A DNA stretch of 64,000 nt from Algoriphagus antarcticus (GCF_002150685.1 NZ_MSSW01000049.1:1-64000), one strand, 5' to 3'. Shown: positions 1 to 8,193, numbered from the stretch's first letter. Numbers and translations are program-made. The notes: generated by a model not told the origin, from the letters alone.

Positions 1-80
1 TCTTAAAAATTTCCCCTTTCACAAAATTCAGGGTAGAACCAAATAATATTATTTTCTGTTTCTAAAATCAGGTCGGTTGT

Positions 81-212
81 AGGGTGAGTTAGCAACTTCA
101 CCCGTTTAAATACGGATCAATTTGAAATTGATAAGGAGAGTAAGGAGTAGTTACATCTGACTGTTGTACGGATTACACCTAGCTCAACTCCTAGTCTACA
201 TTTAGTTGGGGG
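81..212. repeat. Dispersed repeat, copy 1
   Basis: This is the first of four related copies in the first 4 kb. It starts with a short inverted pair (GGGTGAGTT ... AACTTCACCC), passes through AATTTGAAATTGATAAGGA, and ends with a block reading GGATTACACCTAGCTCAACT and then CCTAGTCTACATTTAGTTGG. The same order of blocks occurs at 1165-1292 and 1319-1480, and the second half occurs at 3770-3862. Copies 1 and 2 flank the 299-residue gene in direct orientation. No open frame is seen in it. It is probably a small non-autonomous mobile or palindromic element. Confidence 0.7.
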
Positions 213-243
213 ACCTTCGTAAAAAACCCTCCATACCTAATTA

Positions 244-1143
244 TCACCCAAAAACATTTTTTACCACTGCCAGATCTTTTTGATGAGCCGTCACCACATC
301 CATCTGGCCTGCAGTTTTTGCTTCCAGGCACTGCTCGATGACCAAATGAGGCTTGATTTTTTTGTTCTTGAGTTGCTGAGCAAATTCGAAATAATCAATA
401 TCTCCGCTAGCAGAAAAAGTCTCATCCCAAATCCCATCTGTGGATTGTCGGAGATGAAGCTCCACGATTCTGTCTCCATACATTCTCAAAATGTCGAAAA
501 CTGCCAACTCGGAATTGTCAGATCCCCTATAGACCCAATGGGTATCAAAGCAAAAGGAGACATTTTTGGGATCGGTATTTTGAAGAACATGATGAATCTC
601 CCGAGCTCCCGCCCGGAGTTCCATGTCATGGGTATGGTATGCGAGCGTGATTCCTTTTTGTCGGAGTAGTTTTCCAAGTCGATCCATAGCTTTCGACTGA
701 ATTTTGAGTTGAGCATCAGATTTATTGACGGGATTGTTCCAACTGATCGGGCTTGGATTGGTGACAAGGATCTTACATCCAAAAGGAGCTGCTACCTCTG
801 CGATTTCTAAAACATTTTGAATGGACTTTTCCAATTCCACGGAATCATGAAGTACCGAATTGGCATACATGGAAGGCATACTGATTCCATTTTTTTTCAT
901 TTGTGGAATCAATTTATCCAGCATTGCAGCATTTTCGATAGCCGGTTCGTAGGCTTTCAATCCAGTTTTTGCATACAAACTCATATCAGAAGCCAAATTT
1001 TCTCCCCAGACTTTACCATCCCTTTTAAAAAAGGTGGTCCAGTTATATCCATTGCTAGCAATAGGCATCTCTTCCAGTCCGAAATTTCGAAAACCCAAAC
1101 TCATCAAAAGTGGCACTGCGGCCAAGAAATTTCTTCGTTGCAT
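244..1143 (-). CDS. Sugar phosphate isomerase/epimerase-like TIM-barrel protein, exported
   Basis: The 299-residue product fits the xylose-isomerase-like TIM-barrel family (AP endonuclease 2 fold). An N-terminal RRNFLAA stretch followed by hydrophobic residues resembles a Tat-type signal, common in Bacteroidota versions. Candidate metal and active-site residues are the H-T-H at 170-172, F-D-T-H around 199-202, E-L-H at 228-230 and the V-I-E at 268-270, in the expected order along the barrel. The family isomerises or epimerises sugars and related polyols; the substrate cannot be told from sequence. It stands alone on the minus strand between two copies of a dispersed repeat, with no operon partner. 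Confidence 0.8.
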   Translation of the reverse strand: MQRRNFLAAVPLLMSLGFRNFGLEEMPIASNGYNWTTFFKRDGKVWGENLASDMSLYAKTGLKAYEPAIENAAMLDKLIPQMKKNGISMPSMYANSVLHDSVELEKSIQNVLEIAEVAAPFGCKILVTNPSPISWNNPVNKSDAQLKIQSKAMDRLGKLLRQKGITLAYHTHDMELRAGAREIHHVLQNTDPKNVSFCFDTHWVYRGSDNSELAVFDILRMYGDRIVELHLRQSTDGIWDETFSASGDIDYFEFAQQLKNKKIKPHLVIEQCLEAKTAGQMDVVTAHQKDLAVVKNVFG

Positions 1144-1164
1144 AGTTTATCTTAGCTGGGATGT

Positions 1165-1292
1165 TGGGTGAAGTTTGCACTTTCACCGGTGTAAAAATAT
1201 CAATTTAAAATTGATAAGGATAGGAAGGTGTGATTACATCCGACTGCTGTACGGATTATGCCTAGACCATAGCCTATTCTATGCTCAGTTGT
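1165..1292. repeat. Dispersed repeat, copy 2
   Basis: Second copy of the repeat described at 81-212. It shows GGGTGAAGTTTGCACTTTCA, then AATTTAAAATTGATAAGGAT, then a CTGTACGGATTATGCCTAGA block. It lies just upstream of the start codon of the 299-residue isomerase-like gene (22 bases away), so it may carry or disturb that gene's promoter. Confidence 0.65.
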
Positions 1293-1318
1293 TTCATAGA
1301 GAGTTTGTGGTTTAGGCT

Positions 1319-1480
1319 GGGTGAATCCCGATAATTATCGGGATGTAACTTCACCCAAATATCAAGAACAATTTGAAATTAATTCTACGCCTCATTTGCC
1401 AATTGCAAATTGGATTGGATAGTAAGGTGTAATTACAAATTACACCTAGCTCAACGCCTAGTCTACACTCAGTGGGGGGT
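1319..1480. repeat. Dispersed repeat, copy 3
   Basis: Third copy, starting only 26 bases after copy 2. It contains an extra palindrome (TCCCGATAATTATCGGGA) in the left half and an AATTGCAAATTGGATTGGAT stretch, followed by the same AATTACACCTAGCTCAACG and CCTAGTCTACACTCAGTGGG blocks. It is followed directly by the transposase relic at 1501. Confidence 0.65.
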
Positions 1481-1500
1481 ACAAACTACGCCTAGACGAG

Positions 1501-1846
1501 GATGTGACCAAAGAATCGGTTGAGAAGTTTGTAGAATAATCGGCAGATTCCACACCAGTGCTGTTCACAAATAAAAACACTGCAAACGTTTAACCCAGGA
1601 AAGCTGGTAGAGGAACACTTCAAAGTAAAATCCACCTCAGAGTAAACAAACGGTGAACTAAATTGGGTAAATACAGCTATCGGTAACCTGAAAAAGAATC
1701 TGTTGGGAATCTACCACATGGTAAGTAAAAAACACCTCTATCTGAATGGATTAGCTTATAACTTAAATCGAAGATACTTTGGAGAAAAACTGTTCAACAG
1801 ACTAATTATCGCAGCAGTTTATCCATACGTGCAACATTGCGAATAG
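1501..1846 (+). pseudogene. IS1595-type (ISXO2-like) transposase relic
   Basis: Bases 1661-1846 read in frame as the C-terminal part of an ISXO2-like DDE transposase: TNGELNWVNTAIGNLKKN, then LLGIYHMVSKKHLY, then NLNRRYFGEKLFNRLIIAA, ending at a TAG. Just upstream, in another frame, DVTKESVEKFVE (1501-1536) resembles an earlier piece of the same family. A TAA at 1643 and the frame change show that it is dead. The N-terminal half and most catalytic residues are missing. Recognition rests on the characteristic G-x-Y-H-x-V-S-x-K-H and N-R-R motifs of IS1595-type transposases. Confidence 0.7.
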
Positions 1847-1901
1847 TCATATAGCTTAATTAAGATTTGAATAGTTTCAGATTAAATCTGTATTAAATTT
1901 T

Positions 1902-2477
1902 TCAATATCCAAACAACCACTGCCAGATGGACATTTCCCTGATCTTTGCATCAATATTCTGTTGATTTTCGAGTTTCGCACTTTCAACATACCGTTTAAT
2001 TAAAGCCACTGTTTCTTCAGCCTTTTCACTCTGTCTATAGAGATCAAATAAATAGTCTACTTCAATTTCATAGACAGAAACTTTCAAATTCCTTTTGAAC
2101 TCAGTCATAGGTTTAAAATATTTTTTGTAGCGATCATCCTTACCGTCAGCAAAATAAACAGATTGAAAAGAAGTATTTAACTCATCAAAATCAGAGGTCA
2201 GTTTTTCAGAAAGCGCAAAAATCTCGTTTTTCTGAGCGTCATTCATAGAGATATTTTGTCGCCTCGCTCCGTTAATGTAAAGCACTCCATTGAGTTCTTC
2301 ATGCAAGGCCGCATGATCCTTTTCTACATAAGTTAAAGTTCTTTGTATCTTCTTCTGCTGCTCCAAACTCATCAGAAGTTGAAAACCGCCTAACCTGAAT
2401 ATGTTTGATTGCAAAAAACATAAAACTATAGCTGCCACTATGGGAAGATTAGCATATACTTTTTTTGAGTTTTTCAT
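1902..2477 (-). CDS. Hypothetical membrane-anchored helical protein, partner of the DUF4062-like gene
   Basis: I do not recognise a family for this 191-residue protein. It has one hydrophobic N-terminal segment (about residues 10-30, NLPIVAAIVLCFLQSNIF), so it is probably anchored in the inner membrane, followed by about 160 charged, helix-prone residues with coiled-coil character. It ends in an aromatic stretch, MSIWQWLFGY. Its start overlaps the end of the upstream 245-residue gene by 29 bases, so the two are almost certainly cotranscribed and probably translationally coupled. The context suggests a partner, sensor or regulator of that protein. The function is unknown. Confidence 0.7.
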   Translation of the reverse strand: MKNSKKVYANLPIVAAIVLCFLQSNIFRLGGFQLLMSLEQQKKIQRTLTYVEKDHAALHEELNGVLYINGARRQNISMNDAQKNEIFALSEKLTSDFDELNTSFQSVYFADGKDDRYKKYFKPMTEFKRNLKVSVYEIEVDYLFDLYRQSEKAEETVALIKRYVESAKLENQQNIDAKIREMSIWQWLFGY

Positions 2478-3186
2478 TTCTTTTTAGTTTAAAGATGAAA
2501 ATTAAAGCACCTAAAATCAATAAAAACACAGGAGTAACCAATTCTTGGATTGGTGAATCAGGATCTCCATCGTTCCATCTATAAATCACGTCTCTTCTGA
2601 AAAAGAACATAATCATTGAGACAAAAAACAAACTGATCCCGATCAATTTTCTTACAACCCTGGAAATTGATAAGAAAATACTTTCATTTCTTCCGTATTT
2701 AAATGTGTTGTTTTCAAATAGCAAATCCAGCTCATAGTTAAACTTCCTTTCCAATTCATTGTGATCCTTAAATTCAATAGGAAACTTTCCGTCTTTTTCT
2801 AAAGCCTTAATAAACAATGACCTAGAAACATCTTCGTTTTCAAGGGTAGGAAATAATGAGGCTTCAGTTTTTTGGTAAATATAAACGAGAGGTTTTCCCT
2901 CTTTTTTCCGAAGTCTGTTAGCGGTCTCGTATTCATCCTTTGTAAACTTGCCAATTTTACTCCAAAATAAAAGAACCAAAATATCTGCTTTCTCCACAAT
3001 GGCGTTGTATTCCAATTGTTTTTCGGCTATTCCCAATTCCCCAGAAATTGTCTCCCAGATTTTCAGTTCCAGACGCACATTGTTCCTGATATTGATCCCG
3101 TTTCTTCTATTTATAAAAATCTCAAACTTCTCTCGTTCAAACAGCAATTCCTTTGAGGAAGCAAGGAAGATGGAATAGGTATTCAT
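2449..3186 (-). CDS. DUF4062/TIR-like domain protein with C-terminal membrane segments
   Basis: The 245-residue product opens with SIFLASSKELLFEREKFE (residues 5-22), the typical start of DUF4062 and related TIR-like domains (an S-S-x-x-E-L-x-x-E-R type motif). It continues with a strand ADILVLLFWSKIGKFTKDEY, where E85 or E87 sits at the place of the conserved Glu after the G-x-x-T motif, and a further strand PLVYIYQK (99-106). Residues about 180-196 and 217-232 are two hydrophobic segments. The architecture, a soluble nucleotide-hydrolase-like head on membrane helices, is seen in bacterial stress or anti-phage effectors; that role is inference. The 191-residue gene overlaps its 3' end. Confidence 0.7.
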   Translation of the reverse strand: MNTYSIFLASSKELLFEREKFEIFINRRNGINIRNNVRLELKIWETISGELGIAEKQLEYNAIVEKADILVLLFWSKIGKFTKDEYETANRLRKKEGKPLVYIYQKTEASLFPTLENEDVSRSLFIKALEKDGKFPIEFKDHNELERKFNYELDLLFENNTFKYGRNESIFLSISRVVRKLIGISLFFVSMIMFFFRRDVIYRWNDGDPDSPIQELVTPVFLLILGALIFIFKLKRNEKLKKSIC

Positions 3187-3364
3187 AGACGTCTAAAAAA
3201 GATTGGAAACTAAACCCATTTAAAAATAACACTTTCTATACTCAATCCAATTATCCGAAAAATAGAAAACGCCTCACTGATTTTAAAATCTAAATAGGCA
3301 CTCCTGCAACTATTTGGAGATGTTTTCCTAATTTAAGAGGACACCGTTTTCCACCCTATCCAAA

Positions 3365-3513
3365 TCATAAAATCAATCTTACTTTTTCTAGCAGGAAACC
3401 ATCTTTTCTGCCTGTTCCACTCCAGACAAGTATGATGTCCTAATCAAAAATAGACAAATAGTCGATGGTTTTGGAAATACCTCCTATATCGTAGATATAG
3501 GGGGAAAGACTGA
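3365..3513 (+). pseudogene. N-terminal relic of a D-aminoacylase-type amidohydrolase
   Basis: From 3425 the plus strand reads DKYDVLIKNRQIVDGFGNTS followed by YIVDIG, closely matching the N-terminal strand region of N-acyl-D-amino-acid deacylases and related amidohydrolases (x-D-V-L-I-K-N-G-x-I-V-D-G-x-G-N). Just upstream, in a different frame, lies a hydrophobic stretch (SILLFLAG) that could be the old signal peptide. The frame ends soon after and nothing of the metal-binding barrel follows. It is a short decayed fragment, and family assignment from so few residues is uncertain. Confidence 0.45.
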
Positions 3514-3769
3514 GGCAGCTCGCTACAGAAATGCGCTACAGAAGAACTTTAACGGGACATGCGTTTCGGCGCGGCTTTAACGATGAAGAACATTGACTCG
3601 GGCAACTGAGGGAAGCTTCGAACAGTAGCTTGGACGCAGATGGAAGACTATGGTTTCCAATTTGTTCGACGGGAAGAATTCGCAAGAATCTCTTCCCATT
3701 TTTGTTTTTTAGGGGGGTGATGCAGCTAACTATATTCCCAATTTGATATTGATTTTTCTCATCCTTAGC
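3514..3769. other. Stretch without a recognisable gene
   Basis: Nothing supportable was found between the amidohydrolase relic and repeat copy 4. Short open stretches exist, for example one reading LDADGRLWFP near 3630, but none matches a family I know and none has a start with a ribosome binding site. It is probably decayed coding sequence. Confidence 0.4.
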
Positions 3770-3862
3770 TAATTATAATTTTAATTTGGATGAAGGCGTA
3801 GTTACGTCCTACTACTATACGGATTACACCTAGACCAACCCCTAGTCTACGCTCAGTGGGGA
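3770..3862. repeat. Dispersed repeat, copy 4 (right half)
   Basis: This copy has only the right half of the repeat: AATTATAATTTTAATTTGGA, a TACGGATTACACCTAGACC block and CCTAGTCTACGCTCAGTGGG. Its right border coincides with the point where the Crp/Fnr-like frame at 3853-4263 loses similarity. The frame's present stop (TGA at 3853-3855) lies inside the repeat, so the element appears to have truncated that gene. Confidence 0.65.
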
Positions 3863-4263
3863 CCTATGAACTTGGTGATGGGAAAATTTAGATCTGAATT
3901 TTTGGCCATCAGCTCTTTGAATCGCTCTTGATTGACTTTACAGATTACTGCATCCTCTTTAGCTATAGCCAGATCTTCTCTCGAATTCTCAACTGCCAAT
4001 ACCAATTCTCCGAATATTTCTCCTGGCCCTTGTATGCCGAGAATCTTTTCTTTGCAGGTGTCAGAGACTTTTGAGATTTTGATTTTTCCTTTCTGTAAAA
4101 AGTAGATAGTCTTTGCTTGTGGAAATTACACAGCCTGATTCTTCGCCACATCAGCCATAACCGTCATTTTCTCTAAATCCATGAGCGCCTGAGGCTTCAG
4201 CACTTTCATCATACTGAAATTATCAAGGTACCAGATATGGGCGTTTTCAGTCAAAGCATGCAT
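3853..4263 (-). pseudogene. Truncated Crp/Fnr-family regulator relic (cyclic-nucleotide-binding domain only)
   Basis: Read on the minus strand from an ATG at 4263, the frame gives a Crp/Fnr-like product. It has MMKVLKPQALMDLEKM near the N-terminus and then the cNMP-binding core: AKTIYFLQKGKIKISKV, KILGIQGPGEIFGELVLA and AVICKVNQERFKELMAKN. A TAA at 4126-4128 interrupts it at codon 46, before the core. The helix-turn-helix DNA-binding half is absent: the frame runs into dispersed repeat copy 4 and stops at once. Both lesions make it a pseudogene. Intact relatives are about 190-230 residues. Confidence 0.75.
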
Positions 4264-4611
4264 TTGATTAGATGTGTATTCAAACAGGTGAGCTTTAAAT
4301 TAGTTAATTACATCAATAGGGTCTCATTTTTTTTGAGATGTCTTCATCGAGACTCTATCTTTCCCCTATTGTAAGTAACTTCAAGGTAAACTCTTCAAAA
4401 GTGATGAGCACATAATGAATTCTAGGTTTATCCGCTTTTCTGCCATTTAAGAGATAAAAGCTTTTGATGAAATTAAGCGTTTTGGTCACTTCGGCCTGCG
4501 CGCCTTAGCGTGTTTTCGGTCTTCCGTCTGCCAAATCAAAGAAAATAATGCTTCTGGCAACATTGCGGATATTCATAGTATACTTATTCAAACACTAAAC
4601 ACAATAAAGGC
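4264..4611. other. Intergenic stretch with decayed coding sequence
   Basis: No intact gene is seen. On the minus strand about 4370-4480 reads FIKSFYLLNGRKADKPRIHY followed by VLITFEEF, a continuous protein-like stretch of unknown family that may be a relic. At 4515-4580 lies a copy of the short repeat also found at 38781-38847 and 43741-43808. The flavodoxin-family gene starts 31 bases after it. Confidence 0.4.
4515..4580 (+). repeat. Short dispersed element with GGCAACATTGCGGAT tail, copy 1
   Basis: This copy reads CGGTCTTCCG, then a CAAAGAAAATAATGCTTCTG block, then GGCAACATTGCGGATATTCATA. Versions with the same order of blocks occur at 38781-38847 and 43741-43808, each shortly before a plus-strand gene. 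The last block also resembles the 3' end of the IS1595-type relic (GCAACATTGCGAATAGTCATA at 1831-1851), so the element may derive from an insertion-sequence end. Confidence 0.55.
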
Positions 4612-5361
4612 ATGATACTCAATTCTTTTCAGCAGAAACTTAATGACGAGAATCCTTATGATTTCTCAGGTTTAAAAGCCGTTTATCTCAATTGTACCTT
4701 AAAGAAATCACCTGAACAATCTCATACTTCGGGTTTGATCAGTATGAGTCAGGCGATCATGGAAGCTAATGGTGTGTCGGTAGAAGTGATTCGTCCGGTA
4801 GATCATGCGATAGCTTTTGGAGTATATCCTGATATGAAAGAACATGGATGGGCTGTGGATGAGTGGCCGGAGATCCAGAAGAAAGTCATGGATGCGGATA
4901 TTCTTGTTCTATGCACACCGATCTGGCTGGGTGATAAATCATCCATCGCAACTAGGACTATTGAGCGCTTGTATGGCTTTTCGAGTGAGTTAAATAAGCA
5001 AGGTCAATACGCTTACTATGGACGGGTAGGCGGATGTTTAGTGACAGGAAATGAAGATGGGATTAAGCATTGTGCTATGAATGTTCTGTACTCCTTGCAG
5101 CATTTGGGTTATTCTATTCCGCCGCAGGCAGATGCAGGTTGGATAGGAGAGGCGGGGCCTGGGCCTTCTTATATGGATGAAAATTCCGGTGGCCCTGAGA
5201 ATGAATTCACCAATAGAAATACCACGTTCATGACATGGAATCTGATGCATTTGGCAAAGCAACTAAAGGATAATGGCGGCGTGCCGGCTTATGGAAATCA
5301 GCGAACCAAATGGGACGCTAGAACTGATAAGGATCACCCGAATCCTGAATACAGATCTTAA
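4612..5361 (+). CDS. Flavodoxin-family NAD(P)H-dependent oxidoreductase
   Basis: The 249-residue protein fits the flavodoxin-like FMN reductase/NAD(P)H dehydrogenase fold. Strand 1 and the phosphate-binding loop are GLKAVYLNCTLKKSPEQSHT (from about residue 19). Strand 3 and the second flavin loop are ADILVLCTPIWLGDKSSIAT (about 97-116), and a later loop is VGGCLVTGNEDG. It has no signal peptide, so it acts in the cytosol, reducing quinones or other acceptors with FMN. The rather long C-terminal tail after about residue 180 is polar and proline-rich. It is alone on the plus strand, preceded by a dispersed repeat. Confidence 0.8.
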   Translation: MILNSFQQKLNDENPYDFSGLKAVYLNCTLKKSPEQSHTSGLISMSQAIMEANGVSVEVIRPVDHAIAFGVYPDMKEHGWAVDEWPEIQKKVMDADILVLCTPIWLGDKSSIATRTIERLYGFSSELNKQGQYAYYGRVGGCLVTGNEDGIKHCAMNVLYSLQHLGYSIPPQADAGWIGEAGPGPSYMDENSGGPENEFTNRNTTFMTWNLMHLAKQLKDNGGVPAYGNQRTKWDARTDKDHPNPEYRS

Positions 5362-5377
5362 AGCTCGATCCTGGTTT

Positions 5378-5519
5378 TTAACCCTTTGTCAATAAGTCCA
5401 TCGCAGCTTTCCCATGTCCTTCGGGTGTGGTGTAGAAAGGACGCTGTTCAATTTCGTAATTCGTTTCTGGGTCGATGCCCAACGCATGATAGACAGTTTG
5501 GAGAATGCCCTCGATTTTG
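5378..5519 (-). pseudogene. Duplicated 3' fragment of the DUF1501 gene
   Basis: The minus strand encodes VYHALGIDPETNYEIEQRPF, then YTTPEGHGKAAMDLLTKG and a stop, nearly identical to the last 45 or so residues of the intact DUF1501 protein at 6704-8134. At DNA level 5381-5519 aligns with 6706-6845 over about 140 bases with fewer than a dozen differences by eye. Similarity ends just before the stop codon of the propeller lipoprotein gene at 5525. The fragment has no start of its own. The two copies form a direct repeat around that gene, consistent with decay of a second DUF1501 paralogue or with a duplication/insertion event. Confidence 0.85.
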
Positions 5520-5524
5520 GGAAA

Positions 5525-6574
5525 TCACTTCTTTAAATCTTTTGAGGTTGCTACCGCAATCACTCTACCGCTTTTGCCTACGGCATTGTAAAAGTGATAA
5601 ACAACTCCATTCCATTTTATTACCCAGGGTTTATGGGCATAGGTTTCATCATAGGGTTCTGAGGATGCGATCAAGTCTTCTCCTTTCCAATCTGTCCAAT
5701 TTATCAAATCATAAGAACAGGCAAACCGTTCAAAAGCCCCGGGTTTCCAGAAAGCTCCAAAATAGAACATGACATAAACATCACCGATTTTCGCAATTTG
5801 TGCATCGCCACAAATCCCTTCATGTCTAGTAATAACAGGATTTTCTCCGTATCGTTTCCATGTTTTCATGTCGTTGGAAACGGCCATTGCAATACTTTCA
5901 TAATCCGCCGTATCTCCCTTAGCATTATAATACATAACGAAAGGATATCCTATATGCTCCTTGCTATCACGAATGACTAAACTTTTGTAGATAGTTTTGT
6001 TATCAAACCAACGAGCCTCTTCATCTTCGGGAGATAACAGGGGAGCATTAGTTGTATTCCATACAGTTGCTTCTGTTAAGGAAGTGGAAGTTGCCATCCC
6101 GATTTTTAATGTGCCTGCTTCGTATCCAGTGGTGTTTCCACCTAAGTAGGTCATCCAGAAGTTATCTAGATAATTTTCTACTGAATAATCACCACCCCAA
6201 TCAATAGTAATAAGAGATACATATCCAGCTTTTTGGTTGGCATCCCACGAGTTTTCTGTAAACGATAATATTTTTCCTTTCGATTCCCAGTTGAGCAAAT
6301 CGTCACTTTTCGATAACCAAGTTTCATACCCTTGACCATCAAAAACTATGTAGGTCATATACCATATGTCATTTTTGCGAAAGATGGTTGGACTATCCAC
6401 CATTTTTGTGGTATCTGGGTGTTGAACAACGATACCATATTTAAAAGGAGTTTTAATCTCATTGAAAATTTCCTCCATTTTCTCAGGGGATACATCCTTA
6501 TTTAAGAAGGTTTCTCTCTGATTACAGCCGATTAATAATACCGCTGTTGCTACTGATAATAAAAAATTCTTCAT
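5525..6574 (-). CDS. Beta-propeller glycosidase-like lipoprotein (GH43/GH32-type fold)
   Basis: The 349-residue protein begins with a lipoprotein signal ending in LLIGC (Cys17), so it is probably membrane-anchored and surface or periplasm facing. The body shows repeated blades of five-bladed propeller glycosidases: VDSPTIFRKNDIWYMTYIVF (from about residue 60), TWLSKSDDLLNWESKGKIL, AMAVSNDMKTWKRYGENPVI, GDAQIAKIGDVYVMFYFGAF and VIAVATSKDLKK at the end. The acidic pattern (D before S-P, then a Y-x-D/E region) suits GH43- or GH32-like enzymes, but the exact family and substrate are not determined. It lies between the DUF1501 gene and a duplicated fragment of that gene. Confidence 0.65.
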   Translation of the reverse strand: MKNFLLSVATAVLLIGCNQRETFLNKDVSPEKMEEIFNEIKTPFKYGIVVQHPDTTKMVDSPTIFRKNDIWYMTYIVFDGQGYETWLSKSDDLLNWESKGKILSFTENSWDANQKAGYVSLITIDWGGDYSVENYLDNFWMTYLGGNTTGYEAGTLKIGMATSTSLTEATVWNTTNAPLLSPEDEEARWFDNKTIYKSLVIRDSKEHIGYPFVMYYNAKGDTADYESIAMAVSNDMKTWKRYGENPVITRHEGICGDAQIAKIGDVYVMFYFGAFWKPGAFERFACSYDLINWTDWKGEDLIASSEPYDETYAHKPWVIKWNGVVYHFYNAVGKSGRVIAVATSKDLKK

Positions 6575-6703
6575 CCTTGATGTATTTACTTTCCACTTAT
6601 TGCATTGGTTTTTAAAGCTTTATCGGACTCATTAGCTCATAGTGTCTATTTTATTTGGGCTTGGATTGATTCTTCTATTCTTATGAAAAGTCACGATAGA
6701 TCT

Positions 6704-8134
6704 TTACCCCTTAGCCAATAAGTCCATCGCAGCTTTCCCATGTCCATCGGGCGTGGTGTAGAAAGGTCGCTGTTCAATTTCGTAATTCGTTTCTGGGTCG
6801 ATGCCCAACGCATGATAGACGGTTTGGTGAATACCGTCGATTTTGATCGGGTTTTCTATGCTCTTGCAAGGTCGTTCATCAGCGGTTTTACCATAGACGT
6901 GACCTTTCTTAATGCCTCCACCAAATAGGAGCATGGAGCAGCCATCTGTGAAATGCCTGTGCATTCCGTAGTTTTTCAGATCTTCGATGATATCAGGCAC
7001 TTCTACTTGGTCAAGCACTTTCAGTCCAGGTCTTCCTTCAGTCAGCATATCCCGGCTAAATTCACTTGCTACGATTACCAGTGTTCTGTCCAGTTTTCCA
7101 CTTTCTTCCAAATCAGAAATAAGTTGAGCGATCGGGGAATCGATCATTTTCTTCATGTCTTTCAGTCGGGTATGGCCATTGTCATGCGTATCCCATCCAA
7201 AAAACGGTTCGTATTCTGAAGTAACTGTGATATATCTTGCTCCTTGGTCTACCAGTCTTTTTGCCAAAAGACATCCCAGTCCAAACTTGCCGTTGTTGTA
7301 CTTGTCATAGCTTGCTTTAGGTTCTAGGCTCAGATCAAATGCCTTGGCTTCTGGAGAATTCAGCAAAATATACGCCTGCTCCATGGATCGTTTGAGAGAC
7401 TCTTTTTGATAATCAGAGCCATATTCACCCATTGCCCCAGCTGAAAGCAGGTTTTCGTAGAGTTGATTTCTCGACTCAAATCTACTGGTGGACATGCCGA
7501 TAGGAGGGCGCACACTTTCCAATCCAGCACTCGGGTCAGGAATCAAAAATGGTCCATGCTCAGATCCCAAAAATCCAGCGCTGTGAAAAGCCTTTAATTC
7601 CTCACCCTCACCTACGGAAAATCGCTGACCGATATTGATGAATGATGGAATTACAGGATTTAGAGGGCCTAATTCCTTAGAAATCCACGATCCTATGTGT
7701 GGAACAACCACCGATTGTGGCGGTTCGTAGCAGGTATGAAAATGGTATTGGTGGCGTGTATGTAGAATGTGTCCCAGATCGGCGGCCACATAAGATCGGA
7801 TCAAGGTTCCCTTGTCCATTACCTTGGCGAGGGATTCCAAGCCTTCGGAAAAGTGGATGCCGTCCAAAGCCGTCGGGATTGAAGGGAAGGTGCTTAGCAC
7901 TTCCTTGGATTCCATTCCCTTACGGAAAGGGGTGTATTTCTTTGGATCGAAGGTTTCCGTATGAGCCATTCCTCCGGCCATGAAAAGCAAAATAACCGAA
8001 TCTGCTGTTGCTGGAATCTTGTCTACGCCACAGGAAGATAGAAGTCCCGCCAACGGAGCTGCCATACCCATAGTAGCCATCGCAGCAGCAGAGGTTTTTT
8101 TGATAAAGTCTCGTCGGTTAAGTGGTGTTTTCAT
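6704..8134 (-). CDS. DUF1501 domain protein (sulfatase/phosphatase-like fold, Tat-exported)
   Basis: The 476-residue product starts with a Tat signal (LNRRDFIKKTSAAAMATMG). The body is typical of DUF1501: AGGMAHTETFDPK (about 53-65), GHILHTRHQYHFHTCYEPPQ, ITVTSEYEPFFGWDTHDNGH, TLVIVASEFSRD, and a C-terminal YHALGIDPETN followed by FYTTPDGHG. The fold belongs to the alkaline phosphatase/sulfatase superfamily, but the usual catalytic Cys or Ser is not conserved and the function of the family is unproven. DUF1501 genes usually sit next to PSD1-type cytochrome genes. Here the partner is at 8849-11341, separated by a 714-base repeat-filled gap. Confidence 0.85.
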   Translation of the reverse strand: MKTPLNRRDFIKKTSAAAMATMGMAAPLAGLLSSCGVDKIPATADSVILLFMAGGMAHTETFDPKKYTPFRKGMESKEVLSTFPSIPTALDGIHFSEGLESLAKVMDKGTLIRSYVAADLGHILHTRHQYHFHTCYEPPQSVVVPHIGSWISKELGPLNPVIPSFINIGQRFSVGEGEELKAFHSAGFLGSEHGPFLIPDPSAGLESVRPPIGMSTSRFESRNQLYENLLSAGAMGEYGSDYQKESLKRSMEQAYILLNSPEAKAFDLSLEPKASYDKYNNGKFGLGCLLAKRLVDQGARYITVTSEYEPFFGWDTHDNGHTRLKDMKKMIDSPIAQLISDLEESGKLDRTLVIVASEFSRDMLTEGRPGLKVLDQVEVPDIIEDLKNYGMHRHFTDGCSMLLFGGGIKKGHVYGKTADERPCKSIENPIKIDGIHQTVYHALGIDPETNYEIEQRPFYTTPDGHGKAAMDLLAKG

Positions 8135-8193
8135 GGTTTGTTTTTCTATTTATTTGCAATGATGTAAGCAACCCTCTTTTCTTTACTTTGCCT

